From Saccharopolyspora rhizosphaerae (GTDB taxonomy: Bacteria > Actinomycetota > Actinomycetes > Mycobacteriales > Pseudonocardiaceae), in NCBI RefSeq assembly GCF_003931915.1, contig NZ_RSAA01000015.1, positions 124,001 to 188,000 of the forward strand: a stretch of 64,000 bases of DNA, given 5' to 3'. The position numbers and the translations under genes were made by a program. This document shows, one piece after another, positions 36,428 through 46,111 of the stretch. Position 1 is the stretch's first letter; every line of letters starts with the position of its first letter. Under the pieces are notes generated by a model. The model made no database searches. It was given only the letters and a program-made list of their open reading frames with translations, and was not told the DNA's origin.

Positions 36428-36461
36428 CCGGTGAGGGGTGACGATTTCGCATCGAACAACT

Positions 36462-36488
36462 TACGCTAGCGTAGGTTACGGTCCCGTA
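36462..36488 (+). promoter_or_regulatory. Twin operators of the desaturase gene
   Basis: The perfect palindrome TACGCTAGCGTA (36462-36473) is followed 15 bp later by TACGGTCCCGTA (36477-36488). Both fit TACG-N4-CGTA. They lie 81 bp before the ATG and would block a promoter there. A TetR-type regulator is the likeliest binder. Confidence 0.6.
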
Positions 36489-36568
36489 GGGTGGAGGTGT
36501 TGCGAGGCCGTGACATCGGTCTTCGGACCGACGTTTTCCCACCTCCTCAAGCATTCGAGGTATCGAGC

Positions 36569-37537
36569 ATGACTGCAGCAACCGAGTCGGTGACCCCGCC
36601 TCAACCCAGTCGTGAGTCCGGACCCAAGCCGCTGACCGAGGGGCAGCGCCCGATGATCGGGCACCTGTCGGTGTACGTGTTCGTCCTGGTCCCCTTCGCG
36701 GCACTACTGCTGGCGGTTCCCGCCGCCTGGGGCTGGGGTTTGGGCTGGGTCGACATCGGCTTGGCCGCTGTCTTCTACGTCTTCTCCGGACTGGGCGTGA
36801 CCGTCGGGTTCCACCGCTACTTCACGCACGGATCGTTCAAGGCCAACCGCGGCGTCAAGATCGCGCTCGCCATCGCCGGGATGATGGCGGTGCAGGGGCC
36901 GGTGATCACCTGGGTCGCCGACCACCGCAGGCACCACGCCTACTCCGACCGCGACGGCGACCCGCACTCCCCGTGGCGCTTCGGATCCTCGCCCGCCGCC
37001 CTCGCCAAGGGCTTCTGGTACTCCCACATGGGCTGGCTGTTCGAGCGCGACCTCACCAACCACGACCGCTTCGCACCGGACCTGCGCAAGGACGCGGAAC
37101 TGGTGCGCATCGACAAGCTGTTCCCGCTGTGGACCGCGCTGAGCCTGGTGCTGCCGGGCATCCTCGGCGGCCTCATCACCTGGTCGGTGTGGGGCGGTGT
37201 GACCGCCTTCTTCTGGGCGGGTCTGGTCCGCGTCTCGCTGCTGCACCACGTGACCTGGTCGGTGAACTCGATCTGCCACATGATCGGCGAGCGCCCGTTC
37301 AAGAGCCGGGACAAGGCGGCCAACTTCTGGCCGCTGGCGATCCTGTCCTTCGGTGAGTCCTGGCACAACTCGCACCACGCCGACCCGACCTGCGCGCGGC
37401 ACGGCGTGCTGCGCGGCCAGCTGGACATCTCGGCGCGGACGATCTGGTTCTTCGAGAAGCTGGGCTGGGCCTGGAAGGTCCGCTGGCCCAACGAGAAGCG
37501 CCTGGCGCGCATCGCGGTCACCGACTACAAGGCCTGA
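36569..37537 (+). CDS. Membrane fatty acid (acyl-CoA) desaturase
   Basis: A 322-residue di-iron desaturase, probably delta-9 acyl-CoA type like mycobacterial DesA3. The three histidine boxes are HRYFTH (82-87), HRRHH (119-123) and WHNSHH near residue 272. Four transmembrane helices are visible (about 34-52, 58-78, 98-115, 190-225 as hairpin). It controls membrane fluidity. ATG 36569 has GAGG 8 nt upstream. A 34-bp perfect palindrome terminates it. Twin operators and a downstream TetR gene suggest fatty-acid-responsive repression. Confidence 0.92.
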   Translation: MTAATESVTPPQPSRESGPKPLTEGQRPMIGHLSVYVFVLVPFAALLLAVPAAWGWGLGWVDIGLAAVFYVFSGLGVTVGFHRYFTHGSFKANRGVKIALAIAGMMAVQGPVITWVADHRRHHAYSDRDGDPHSPWRFGSSPAALAKGFWYSHMGWLFERDLTNHDRFAPDLRKDAELVRIDKLFPLWTALSLVLPGILGGLITWSVWGGVTAFFWAGLVRVSLLHHVTWSVNSICHMIGERPFKSRDKAANFWPLAILSFGESWHNSHHADPTCARHGVLRGQLDISARTIWFFEKLGWAWKVRWPNEKRLARIAVTDYKA

Positions 37538-37550
37538 CCGCTTCGCACGC

Positions 37551-37584
37551 AGGTGCCCGTGCGGTGATCACCGCACGGGCACCT
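37551..37584 (+). terminator. Terminator of the desaturase gene
   Basis: A perfect 34-bp palindrome beginning AGGTGCCCGTGCGG, giving a stem of up to 15 bp with a TGAT loop, followed by CGTTCGTTCC, 13 bp after the stop codon. Confidence 0.8.
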
Positions 37585-37625
37585 CGTTCGTTCCGGGCCT
37601 GCGCCTCCGGTGCTGGTCCTTCACC

Positions 37626-37631
37626 TAGGGT
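37626..37631 (+). promoter_or_regulatory. Leaderless-type -10 of the TetR gene
   Basis: TAGGGT ends 7 nt before GTG 37639, supporting that start over ATG 37720. Confidence 0.45.
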
Positions 37632-37638
37632 GGGTCGA

Positions 37639-38313
37639 GTGGCAGGACGGAGACGCGGGCGGAACGCGCCCGAACCGGTGGCGCCGACGCGGGCTCCGGC
37701 TCGGACGCCGCGCGCCCGGATGACGGGCAAGGAACGACGGCAGCAACTGCTCGACGTGGCTCGCGCGCTGTTCGCCGAGAAGGGCTTCGACGGCACCTCC
37801 ATCGAGGAGATCGCCCACCGCGCCGGGGTCTCCAAGCCGGTGGTCTACGAGCACTTCGGCGGCAAGGAAGGCGTGTACGCGGTCGTGGTCGACCGCGAGA
37901 TGCGCGACCTGCTCGACCTGATCGTCTCCGCCCTGGACGCCGGGCACCCCAAGGTGCTGCTGGAACAAGCCGCGCACGCGCTGGTCGACTACATCGACGA
38001 GAACACCGACGGCTTCCGCGTGCTGGTGCGGGACTCGCCGGTGGCCAGCAGCAGCGGCACCTTCTCGAGCCTGCTCAACGACATCGCCAGCCAGGTCGAG
38101 CACATCCTCGGGCTGCAGTTCACCGCTCGCGGCTACGACGCGAAGCTCGCGCCGCTGTACAGCCAAGCCCTGGTGGGCATGGTCGCGCTGACCGGGCAGT
38201 GGTGGCTGGAGGCGCGCAAGCCCAAGAAGGAAGAGGTCGCCGCGCACCTGGTCAACCTCGCCTGGAACGGCTTGTCCGGGCTGGAGCACAAGCCCAAGCC
38301 GATGACCCGGTGA
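37639..38313 (+). CDS. TetR family regulator (Rv1019-like)
   Basis: A 224-residue TetR protein from GTG 37639, or 197 residues from ATG 37720 (the length I recall for Rv1019). The DNA-binding domain reads KERRQQLLDVARALFAEKGF ... TSIEEIAHRAGVSKPVVYEHFGGKEGVY, a highly conserved class whose members often sense lipids. The N-terminal extra 27 residues are Arg- and Pro-rich. It sits between the desaturase and mfd as in mycobacteria next to mfd. It is a candidate for binding the TACG-N4-CGTA operators upstream of the desaturase, though no such site lies at its own promoter. Confidence 0.87.
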   Translation: MAGRRRGRNAPEPVAPTRAPARTPRARMTGKERRQQLLDVARALFAEKGFDGTSIEEIAHRAGVSKPVVYEHFGGKEGVYAVVVDREMRDLLDLIVSALDAGHPKVLLEQAAHALVDYIDENTDGFRVLVRDSPVASSSGTFSSLLNDIASQVEHILGLQFTARGYDAKLAPLYSQALVGMVALTGQWWLEARKPKKEEVAAHLVNLAWNGLSGLEHKPKPMTR

Positions 38314-38459
38314 CCTGCTGCCCAGCAACGGGGTGGCGTGTCGCTGTCGTGGGTGAGTCGTAGTCTGGAGTTCCCACCGCTGAGTGGTAGCCGCCTCCGG
38401 CCCGTGATCCTGGGCAGAGGTGTGTCCGCATTCGCTCTTCTCCGCTGCGAGGTTGCTCC

Positions 38460-41400
38460 ATGAGCCAGGCCGGTCCCCTGCGCGGACTGCTCGACAACGT
38501 GCTGCGCGATCCCGCTCTGCGGCGCCTGGTCGACGCCGCGGACAGCCCTCGCCTCGTCGTGGAGGGCCCGGCCGCAGCGCGCCCGCTGACCGCCGCCGCG
38601 CTGTCCGCGGGCGCCGATCGCACGGTGCTGCTGGTCACCGCCACCGGCCGGGAGGCCGAGGAGGCCGCGGCCGCGACCGCCGACCTGCTCGGACCGGACT
38701 GCGTCGAGGTCTTCCCGTCCTGGGAGACGCTGCCGCACGAGCGCCTGTCGCCGCGCGCCGACACCGTGGGCCGCAGGTTGTCGGTGCTGCGGCGGCTCGC
38801 CCACCCCGAGGAACACCCGTGCGGGCGGATCCGGGTGCTGGTCACCACGGTCCGCAGCCTCATCCAGCCGATCGCGCCCGACCTCGGCGAACTCCGCCCG
38901 GTGCGGCTGTCGGTGGGGGACGAGGTCGACTTCCAGGAGACCGTCGAACGCCTGGCGGGCCTGGCCTACGAGCGGGTCGACATGGTCGAGAAGCGCGGTG
39001 AGTTCGCCGTGCGCGGTGGCATCGTCGACGTGTTCCCGCCCACCGAGGAGCACCCGCTGCGGGTGGAGTTCTGGGGCGACGAGGTCACCGAGATCCGCCC
39101 GTTCTCGGTCGCCGACCAGCGCTCGCTGCCCGAGGCCACCGACACCGACCTGGCCGCCCCGGCGTGCCGCGAGCTGCTGATCACCGAGCAGGTCGCCGAG
39201 CGTGCCACCAAGCTCGCCGAGCAGCACCAGGCCGATTCGCAGCTGTCGGAGATGCTGGGCAAGATCGCCGGTGGCGCCCCGGTCGAGGGCATGGAAGCGC
39301 TCATCCCCGCGCTGTGCGAGGGCGAGATGCAGCTGCTCAGCGACCTCGTCCCGGCGGGCACGCACGTGGTCCCGGCCGACCCGGAGAAGATCCACGCCCG
39401 CGCGGCCGACCTGGTGCGCACCGGGCAGGAGTTCCTCGAGGCGTCCTGGATGGTCGCCGCCGACGGCGGCAAGGCACCCATCGACCTGGGGGCCTCGGCC
39501 TACCGCAGCCTCGCCGAGGTCGCCGAGCACACCCGCGCCCTCGGCCTGCCCTGGTGGCCGCTGACCCAGCTGACCAGCGAGGAGGGCGAAGACGACGAGG
39601 TCGTCCGGTTGACCCTCAAGCAGCCCGAGGCCTACCGCGGCGAGATCGAGCGCGCCTACACCGACCTGCGCGCGCACACCGCCTCGGGCGGCGCGGCGGT
39701 GCTGGTGGTGGCCGGTGGCGGCACCGCGCAGCGCGCCGTGCAGCAGCTGCGCGAGGCCGAGCTGCCCGCCTCGCTGGCCGAGCACGGCCTCACCGAGGAA
39801 CCCGCCCCCGGTGTGGTGACCGTCGTGCGCGGCGGTCTCGAGGACGGATTCGTCGCGCCGGAGATCGCGCTGGTCGTGCTCACCGAAGCGGACTTGACCG
39901 GCGGTCGGCACGGGACCTCCACCAAGGACATGCGGCGGATGCCGTCCCGCCGCCGCAACGCCGTGGACCCGCTGGCGCTCAAGACCGGCGACTACGTGGT
40001 CCACGAGCAGCACGGCATCGGCAAGTACGTCGAGATGGTGCAGCGCACGGTCGGCGGCGCGACCCGCGAGTACCTGGTGCTGGAGTACGCCTCCAGCAAG
40101 CGCGGCCAGCCCGGCGACCGGTTGTTCGTGCCGACCGACCAGCTCGACGAGGTCACCCGCTACGTGGGTGGCGAGGTGCCGACGCTGAACAAGCTCGGCG
40201 GGTCGGACTGGAAGAACACCAAGGCCAAGGCGCGCAAGGCGGTCAAGGAGATCGCCGCCGAGCTCGTCCAGCTCTACGCCGCCCGGCAGTCCTCGCCCGG
40301 CCACCCCTTCGGCGAGGACTCGCCGTGGCAGCGCGAGCTGGAGGACGCGTTCCCCTACACCGAGACCGGCGACCAGCTCGCCGCCATCGACGAGGTCAAG
40401 GGGGACATGCAGCGCTCGGTGCCGATGGACCGGGTGATCTGCGGTGACGTCGGCTACGGGAAGACCGAGATCGCGGTCCGCGCGGCGTTCAAGGCCGTGC
40501 AGGACGGCAAGCAGGTCGCCGTGCTGGTGCCGACGACGCTGCTCGCCCAGCAGCACCTGAGCACCTTCACCGACCGGATGCGCTCGTTCCCGGTCAACGT
40601 CAAGGGGCTGTCCCGGTTCACCGACCCGCTCGAGTCCGAGCAGACGATCAAGGGCCTGGCCGACGGCGAGGTCGACATCGTCATCGGCACGCACCGGCTG
40701 CTGCAGACCGGGGTCCGGTACAAGGACCTGGGTCTGGTGATCGTCGACGAGGAGCAGCGCTTCGGCGTCGAGCACAAGGAGCACATCAAGGCGCTGCGCA
40801 CCCACGTCGACGTGCTGACCATGTCGGCGACGCCGATCCCGCGCACGCTCGAGATGAGCATGGCGGGCATCCGCGAGATGTCGACCATCCTGACCCCGCC
40901 GGAGGAGCGGCACCCGGTGCTGACCTACGTCGGCGCCTACGACCCGAAGCAGGTGGCCGCGGCGATCCGCCGCGAGCTGCTGCGCGACGGCCAGGTCTTC
41001 TTCGTGCACAACCGCGTCAGCGACATCGAGAAGGCGGCTCGCCAGCTGCGCGAACTCGTGCCGGAGGCGCGGATCGTCACCGCCCACGGGCAGATGAACG
41101 AGGACCGCCTGGAGAAGATCATCCAGGGCTTCTGGGAACGCGAGCACGACGTGCTGGTGTGCACCACGATCATCGAGACCGGCCTGGACATCTCCAACGC
41201 CAACACGCTGATCGTGGACCGCTCCGACATGCTGGGTCTCGCCCAGCTGCACCAGCTGCGCGGGCGCGTCGGCCGGGCGCGGGAGCGCGGCTACGCGTAC
41301 TTCCTGTACCCGCCGGAGAAGCCGCTGACCGACACCGCGCACGACCGACTGGCGACCATCGCGCAGAACTCCGAGCTGGGTGCCGGCATGGCGGTGGCGA

Positions 41401-42044
41401 TGAAGGACCTGGAGATCCGCGGGGCGGGCAACATCCTCGGCGCCGAGCAGTCCGGGCACATCGCCGGCGTCGGCTTCGACTTGTACGTCCGGCTGGTCGG
41501 GGAGGCCGTCGACGCGTTCCGCAAGCACGCCGGTGCCGAGCCCGCCGAGGGCGAGGAGGAGCTGACCGACGTGCGGGTGGACCTGCCCGTCGACGCGCAC
41601 ATCCCGCACGACTACGTGCCCGGCGAGCGGCTGCGCCTGGAGGCCTACCGGAAGCTGGCCGCCGCGGCGGATCCCGACGACCTGGAGGCGGTGCGCGCCG
41701 AGCTCACCGACCGCTACGGGCAGCTGCCCGAGCCGGTCGAGCGGCTGCTCAAGGTGGCCCGGTTCCGCCAGATCTGCCGCGAGCACGGGGTCCGCGAGGT
41801 GACGTTGCAGGGCTCGTCGCTGCGCTTCGCCCCGCTGGAACTCCCGGACTCGAAGCAGGTCCGGCTCAAGCGCCTGCACCCGAAGGCGGTCTACAAGCCG
41901 GCCATGCGCACCGTCTCCCTCCCGCGCCCCACCGAGGGCGCGGCCGGTGGGCGGATGGGAGCCCCGCCGCTCCGCGACGACGCCCTCCTCGACTGGTGCA
42001 CCGACTTCCTGGAAACCCTCACCACCACCCCGGCCCCCGCCTGA
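38460..42044 (+). CDS. mfd: Transcription-repair coupling factor
   Basis: A 1194-residue DNA translocase that removes stalled RNA polymerase and recruits UvrA. The N-terminal UvrB-like region (about 1-350) is followed by the RNA polymerase interaction domain (about 500-570, [13 protein letters not shown]), a RecG-like helicase core with Walker [10 protein letters not shown] and Walker B DEEQRFG, motif [19 protein letters not shown], and the C-terminal TRCF domain ([10 protein letters not shown]). ATG 38460 has GAGG upstream. Full length for the family. Confidence 0.97.
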   Translation: MSQAGPLRGLLDNVLRDPALRRLVDAADSPRLVVEGPAAARPLTAAALSAGADRTVLLVTATGREAEEAAAATADLLGPDCVEVFPSWETLPHERLSPRADTVGRRLSVLRRLAHPEEHPCGRIRVLVTTVRSLIQPIAPDLGELRPVRLSVGDEVDFQETVERLAGLAYERVDMVEKRGEFAVRGGIVDVFPPTEEHPLRVEFWGDEVTEIRPFSVADQRSLPEATDTDLAAPACRELLITEQVAERATKLAEQHQADSQLSEMLGKIAGGAPVEGMEALIPALCEGEMQLLSDLVPAGTHVVPADPEKIHARAADLVRTGQEFLEASWMVAADGGKAPIDLGASAYRSLAEVAEHTRALGLPWWPLTQLTSEEGEDDEVVRLTLKQPEAYRGEIERAYTDLRAHTASGGAAVLVVAGGGTAQRAVQQLREAELPASLAEHGLTEEPAPGVVTVVRGGLEDGFVAPEIALVVLTEADLTGGRHGTSTKDMRRMPSRRRNAVDPLALKTGDYVVHEQHGIGKYVEMVQRTVGGATREYLVLEYASSKRGQPGDRLFVPTDQLDEVTRYVGGEVPTLNKLGGSDWKNTKAKARKAVKEIAAELVQLYAARQSSPGHPFGEDSPWQRELEDAFPYTETGDQLAAIDEVKGDMQRSVPMDRVICGDVGYGKTEIAVRAAFKAVQDGKQVAVLVPTTLLAQQHLSTFTDRMRSFPVNVKGLSRFTDPLESEQTIKGLADGEVDIVIGTHRLLQTGVRYKDLGLVIVDEEQRFGVEHKEHIKALRTHVDVLTMSATPIPRTLEMSMAGIREMSTILTPPEERHPVLTYVGAYDPKQVAAAIRRELLRDGQVFFVHNRVSDIEKAARQLRELVPEARIVTAHGQMNEDRLEKIIQGFWEREHDVLVCTTIIETGLDISNANTLIVDRSDMLGLAQLHQLRGRVGRARERGYAYFLYPPEKPLTDTAHDRLATIAQNSELGAGMAVAMKDLEIRGAGNILGAEQSGHIAGVGFDLYVRLVGEAVDAFRKHAGAEPAEGEEELTDVRVDLPVDAHIPHDYVPGERLRLEAYRKLAAAADPDDLEAVRAELTDRYGQLPEPVERLLKVARFRQICREHGVREVTLQGSSLRFAPLELPDSKQVRLKRLHPKAVYKPAMRTVSLPRPTEGAAGGRMGAPPLRDDALLDWCTDFLETLTTTPAPA

Positions 42045-42502
42045 CCCCCCACGGCCGGGGCGCGGGCCGGGCCCGGGCGAACCTTCGCTCGGGTAACGAC
42101 ATCTCGCGCGCAATGTCGTTACTCCCGGCAACCACCTCCTGCGCGGGAGGTGCGCACGCTCGGCGTTGACCGGGGACCACTCGCCGGGGTGCCGCGGTGG
42201 TCCGCGCGTGTCGGGTGGAAGGGCGGCAACGTCGCGCGCAATGTCGTTCGTCCCGGTGACGAGCGTCCGCGCGGGGTGTGGGCACGACATGTCCGGCTCG
42301 GCGGTTGACCAGGGTGCACTCGCCGGGGCGTCGCGGCGGTTTCGTGCGTGTCGGGTCCGAGCGGGGCGATGTCGCGCGGGATGTGAGCTCGAGGCGCACG
42401 GCTCGGTTCTGCAGGGTGTGTCAGGCCTTCGCGGTGGCGAAATGGCGACTCCGGACAGTGTTGTGGCTTCATCTCAGGGTGACTTCGTGAGAGGGTGCCC
42501 GC
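42045..42502. other. Intergenic region filled by tandem repeats
   Basis: About 460 bp between mfd and the SurA-like gene, almost wholly occupied by the repeat described at 42094-42388. The remainder before 42503 contains only the ribosome site GAGAGGG (42490-42496). Confidence 0.6.
42094..42388. repeat. Imperfect tandem repeat, 128- and 140-bp units
   Basis: TCGCGCGCAATGTCGTT occurs at 42104-42120 and exactly again at 42232-42248, and a diverged third copy begins at 42372 (TCGCGCGGGATGTG). Inside each unit GTTGACC, ACTCGCCGGGG and GCGTGTCGGG recur in order. The first copy is also an inverted repeat, GTAACGACAT ... AATGTCGTTAC (42094-42122). Unit lengths are not multiples of three, so it is not coding. 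Confidence 0.75.
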
Positions 42503-43432
42503 GTGACGATCTCGCTGCGCCGTGGCCGCTTGTTCGCCTCTCTCGCCGTTGCCGGTGTGCTGTTGTCGGGTTGTGGGTCGGGGCCTGGCGAGGCGGGGTC
42601 CGCCGCGATCGTGGGTGACCAGCGGATCCCGGTGGCCGAGGTGCAGACCTGGTTCTCCGAGGTGCTGGCCAAGGAGCCGGAGCTGAAGCCGCAGCTGCGG
42701 CAGCAGGGCCAGTACGACGAGCTCGGGCGGACGCTGGCCGGGCAGCTGGTGCGCCAGGAGCTCGCCGAGCAGGCCGCGCGGGAGAACGGGATCACCGTGT
42801 CGGAGCAGCAGATCACAGACATGATCAACCAGTGGGGCGGTCCGCAAGCCACCGAGGGCAAGATCTTCACGCCCGGCAACCTGCACGAGATGGCCCGGAC
42901 CGAGGCGCTGGTGACCGAGCTGGGCCGCCGCTACTTCGACGGGCTCGCGGTCACCTTCGACTTCACCCAGGCCACCACCCGCGCCGAGGCCGAGCGCAAG
43001 GCCCACCAGATGGCGCAGGGCGACGCGGCGGTGCGCGAGCTGATCGCGGCCGACGCCGGGGCGGGCCTGCCGGCCGCGGCGGGACAGCACCTGCGGGCCG
43101 TTGACAGCCCGAAGCTCGCCGCCTCGACGCCGCTGTTCAGCGCCGAGCCGGGCACGGTCCTGGCCTTCGAGCCCGAACCGAACTCCGGGCAGTGGCTGGT
43201 CGCGCTCGTCCGGGAGCGGAAGGCGGCGCCCGTGCCGAACCCGGCCGGTGGGGTGGACGACCAGACGCTGCAGGGCGTCGGCAGCTTCTTGCTGGGCACC
43301 ACCGCCGACCGCGTCGGGGTCGTGCTCAGCCCCCGCTACGGCGTGTGGGACCCCCTGGAACTGCGGCCGGTGCCCAACGAGGACGAGACCACCGGTTTCC
43401 GCATCGAACCGCAGGGTTCCTCAGGCGCCTGA
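42503..43432 (+). CDS. SurA N-terminal domain lipoprotein
   Basis: A 309-residue lipoprotein with a signal peptide and lipobox LLSGC (C24). Residues about 35-150 match the SurA N-terminal chaperone domain (VGDQRIPVAEVQTWF ... QLVRQELAEQAARENGITVSEQQITDMI). I see no parvulin-type PPIase domain; the C-terminal half has a long helix and a beta-rich tail. It probably acts as an extracytoplasmic folding factor. GTG 42503 follows GAGAGGG. It lies between mfd and mazG, which adjoin in M. tuberculosis. Confidence 0.85.
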   Translation: MTISLRRGRLFASLAVAGVLLSGCGSGPGEAGSAAIVGDQRIPVAEVQTWFSEVLAKEPELKPQLRQQGQYDELGRTLAGQLVRQELAEQAARENGITVSEQQITDMINQWGGPQATEGKIFTPGNLHEMARTEALVTELGRRYFDGLAVTFDFTQATTRAEAERKAHQMAQGDAAVRELIAADAGAGLPAAAGQHLRAVDSPKLAASTPLFSAEPGTVLAFEPEPNSGQWLVALVRERKAAPVPNPAGGVDDQTLQGVGSFLLGTTADRVGVVLSPRYGVWDPLELRPVPNEDETTGFRIEPQGSSGA

Positions 43433-43498
43433 CGAGAACCGCCGCGGTGTGGGGAACGTCGCTGAACCCCGGCGTGCCGCGGTTGGGACAATCGCGGT

Positions 43499-44488
43499 AT
43501 GAGCGAGTTCCGGGTGGCTGAAGGCACTGCGATCGTCCTGGTCGACGACCGGCTCGGCGAGGCCCTGCCCGCCGCCGCGTTGCCGCTGGTCCGCAAGGCC
43601 GACGAGGTCTACGCGCACGCCGGGTTGTCGACCGCGACCAAGGCTGCGCTGGAGGCGCCGGAAGCCCCCGATGACCTCCTCGTGCGCGCGACCACCTCGC
43701 CCGTCGTGCTGATCGCCGGCGAGGTGGACGCCTCCGTGGAAGCGCTGCGCGCCGCGGGTGCCGTCGTGGTCGCCGCGCCCGCGCCCGCCGGGGTCGAGCT
43801 GCTGGACGCGGTCACCGTGATGGACCGGCTCCGCTCTCCCGGCGGCTGCCCTTGGGACGCCGAGCAGGACCACGAGTCGCTGCGCCAGTACCTCGTCGAG
43901 GAGACCTACGAACTGCTCGACGCGATCGCCGAGAAGGACCGCGAAGCGCTGCGCGAGGAGCTCGGCGACGTGCTGCTGCAGGTCCTCTTCCACGCCAGGG
44001 TCGCCGCCGAGGACGCCGATGACCCGTTCGGCATCGACACCGTCGCGGCAGGTCTGGTCAGCAAGCTCGTCAGCAGGCACCCGCACGTCTTCGCCGACGA
44101 CACCACCGTGACCGACACCGAGTCGCAGCACGTGCGCTGGGAAGAGCTGAAGCAGCAGGAGAAGCAGCGCGAGTCCATCGTGGACGGTGTCGCGCTGGGG
44201 CAGCCGGCGGTGGCGCTGGCGGCCAAGCTCACGCAGCGGGCCCTTCGCGCCGGAATTCCGCTGGAGGCCATGCCTTCCGGCACGGACACCGGCTCCGCGC
44301 TGTTCGCGCTGGCGGCCCAGGGCAAGCTCCACGGGACCGACCCGGAGGACGCGCTGCGCACCGTGGCGCTGGAGTTCGCCGCGCGCGTCCGCGCCGCTGA
44401 ACGCCGCGCCCGCGACGCCGGGAACACCGAGCTCACCGCCGATGACTGGCGCGAGCTGCTCAGCGACCCCGCGCAGTCCGATGCGTGA
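43499..44488 (+). CDS. mazG: Nucleoside triphosphate pyrophosphohydrolase
   Basis: A 329-residue all-alpha NTP-PPase that hydrolyses (d)NTPs, including oxidised ones, to NMP and pyrophosphate. The metal motif EETYELLDAI then EELGDVLLQ is at about residues 133-165, after SPGGCPWDAEQDHESL. The N-terminal 110 residues are the variable region of actinobacterial MazG. GACAAT at 43487-43492 lies 6 nt before the ATG, a leaderless arrangement. It overlaps the next lipoprotein gene by 8 bp. Confidence 0.93.
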   Translation: MSEFRVAEGTAIVLVDDRLGEALPAAALPLVRKADEVYAHAGLSTATKAALEAPEAPDDLLVRATTSPVVLIAGEVDASVEALRAAGAVVVAAPAPAGVELLDAVTVMDRLRSPGGCPWDAEQDHESLRQYLVEETYELLDAIAEKDREALREELGDVLLQVLFHARVAAEDADDPFGIDTVAAGLVSKLVSRHPHVFADDTTVTDTESQHVRWEELKQQEKQRESIVDGVALGQPAVALAAKLTQRALRAGIPLEAMPSGTDTGSALFALAAQGKLHGTDPEDALRTVALEFAARVRAAERRARDAGNTELTADDWRELLSDPAQSDA

Positions 44489-45233
44489 CCGCCGGCTGCT
44501 GGCGCTGCCGCTGCTGTTGGCCCTCGGCGCCTGCTCCCCGCAGCCCACGACGCCGTTCGAACCACCCTCGGCGTCGGCTCCGCCGGACCCCGGCATCGAT
44601 CCGCCCGCGGTCCAGCTGCTCGCCGAAGGAGCCCGGGCGCCGCAGCGGCCGCAGGCGCAGCTGACCGACTGGTCGGAGCGGATGTCCGACCGCCTCAACA
44701 TCCCGCGCGCGGCGCTGCAGGCCTACGGCTACGCGCAGCTGGCGGTGGGCACCGACGCCGCTGGGTGCGGGGTGAGCTGGACGGTGCTGGCGGGCATCGG
44801 TGCGGTCGAGTCCAGCCACGGCAGGCACGGCGGTTCCCGGCTCGACGAGACCGCCCGACCCCACCCGCGGATCATCGGTCTGCCGCTGGACGGCAGCGCC
44901 GGCGTCAAGCAGATCCACGACACCGACGGCGGTGCGCTCGACGGGGATCCGGTGTGGGACCGGGCGGTCGGGCCGCTCCAGTTCATCCCGACCACGTGGC
45001 GCGAGTACCAGTCCGACGCCGACGGTGATGGTGTCGCCGATCCGCAGGACCTCGACGACGCAGCGCTGACCGCGGCCCGCTACCTGTGCGCGGTCGGCCA
45101 GGACATGCGCGACGGGGACCGGTTCTGGACGGCGCTGCTGGACTACAACCAGTCCCGCAGCTACGGCCAGGAGGTCCTCGACTACGCCGACCACTACGGC
45201 AGGTCGAGCCGGTCACTGCCCGCCGAAGGCTGA
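44481..45233 (+). CDS. LpqU-like lytic transglycosylase lipoprotein
   Basis: A 250-residue lipoprotein (lipobox LALGAC, C18) with an MltB/SLT_2-type transglycosylase domain (about 65-245). The predicted catalytic Glu is E110 in GAVESSHG; DPVWDRAVGPLQFIPTTW and DPQDLDDAALTAARYLC are family blocks, and two Cys (in GCGVSW and YLCAV) may form a disulfide. It cleaves glycan strands at the outer face of the membrane. It overlaps mazG by 8 bp, which matches the Rv1021-Rv1022 order. Confidence 0.9.
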   Translation: MRDRRLLALPLLLALGACSPQPTTPFEPPSASAPPDPGIDPPAVQLLAEGARAPQRPQAQLTDWSERMSDRLNIPRAALQAYGYAQLAVGTDAAGCGVSWTVLAGIGAVESSHGRHGGSRLDETARPHPRIIGLPLDGSAGVKQIHDTDGGALDGDPVWDRAVGPLQFIPTTWREYQSDADGDGVADPQDLDDAALTAARYLCAVGQDMRDGDRFWTALLDYNQSRSYGQEVLDYADHYGRSSRSLPAEG

Positions 45234-45286
45234 TCTCGCACCGTGGTCGGTGCCTTGAAGTGCTGGAGCACGGGGCTACCTGCAAG

Positions 45287-45292
45287 TAGCCT
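45287..45292 (+). promoter_or_regulatory. Leaderless-type -10 of the second transglycosylase
   Basis: TAGCCT ends 6 nt before GTG 45299 and directly abuts an alternative GTG at 45293, so 45299 is preferred. Confidence 0.5.
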
Positions 45293-45298
45293 GTGCGG

Positions 45299-46111
45299 GT
45301 GATCAGGACCTCGCCAACGGTGCTCGCGGCCCTCGGACGTCTCGCGCTGGCCGTCTCCCTGCTGGCGTCGATGGTCGTCGGCGTCGCCCTGGTCAACCTC
45401 CTCGGAACGCCGCCGAAGGCACCAGTGGCCGCGCCACCGCGCCCCGAGGACCCCAAGCCCGCGCAGGTCGAGCCCGGCTCGGCCGCGCCGCCGGTGGAAG
45501 TCCCGCAGGTGGAGGTCCAGCCGCAGCCGCAGCCGGGGGTGGACCCGGTGCGCGAGTGGGCGAACCAGGTCTCCGCGGTCGTCGACCTGCCGGCGCGCGC
45601 CGTCGTCTCCTACGTCAACGCCGACTTGGTGATGCGCCAGCACCAGCCGAGCTGCCGGGTCTCCTGGACCACGCTGGCCGGCATCGGGCGCATCGAGTCC
45701 AACCACGGCCGCTTCGGCCACCGGCAGCTGCGCGAGGACGCCCGGCCCTCGGTGCCGATCATCGGCATCAAGCTCGACGGCGGCCCCAACGTGCGGTTGA
45801 TCCCGGACAGCGACGGCGGAACGCTGGACGGCGACGTCGAGCACGACCGCGCGGTCGGGCCGATGCAGTTCATCCCGTCGACCTGGCGCAGGTGGGCCAC
45901 GGACGGCAGCGGCGACGGTCGCGGCGACCCGCAGAACCTCGACGACGCCGCCATCGCCGCCGCCCGCTACCTGTGCGCGAACGGTCGTGACATGTCCACC
46001 GGCTCGGGCTGGTGGCAGGGCGTCATGTCCTACAACAACTCCGTCGAGTACGCCCAGAAGGTCTACGGCCTCGCCGAGACCTACGCCGCAGCAGGCAATC
46101 CCCGCCGCTGA
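45299..46111 (+). CDS. Membrane-anchored lytic transglycosylase (LpqU paralogue)
   Basis: A 270-residue protein with an uncleaved transmembrane helix (about 12-35), a Pro/Val-rich wall-spanning linker (38-82) and an MltB-like catalytic domain (85-260). E133 in GRIESNHG is the predicted acid/base; AVGPMQFIPSTWRRW and GDPQNLDDAAIAAARYLC are conserved with the preceding gene. It seems to be a tandem duplicate of the LpqU-like lipoprotein that exchanged its lipid anchor for a membrane helix and linker. It has its own leaderless promoter. Confidence 0.88.
   Translation: MIRTSPTVLAALGRLALAVSLLASMVVGVALVNLLGTPPKAPVAAPPRPEDPKPAQVEPGSAAPPVEVPQVEVQPQPQPGVDPVREWANQVSAVVDLPARAVVSYVNADLVMRQHQPSCRVSWTTLAGIGRIESNHGRFGHRQLREDARPSVPIIGIKLDGGPNVRLIPDSDGGTLDGDVEHDRAVGPMQFIPSTWRRWATDGSGDGRGDPQNLDDAAIAAARYLCANGRDMSTGSGWWQGVMSYNNSVEYAQKVYGLAETYAAAGNPRR

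Larger units (their letters stand above)
36070..36568 (+). other. Intergenic region with orphan terminator and desaturase promoter
   Basis: About 500 bp with no credible protein gene. It contains a strong plus-strand T-tailed terminator at 36404-36427 with no recognised gene before it, and twin operators (36462-36488) before the desaturase. The 330 bp ahead of the terminator could encode a small RNA. Confidence 0.5.

Noticed and set aside
38133-42290. A 1385-codon open frame on the minus strand opposite mfd
   Set aside because: It is the complementary frame of a fully conserved Mfd protein, and its translation is Arg/Leu/Gly/His-rich low-complexity sequence without domains.
42094-42388. CRISPR array from the repeated TCGCGCGCAATGTCGTT
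   Set aside because: Only two exact copies, the intervening sequences are related to each other, spacing is over 100 bp, and no cas genes are present.
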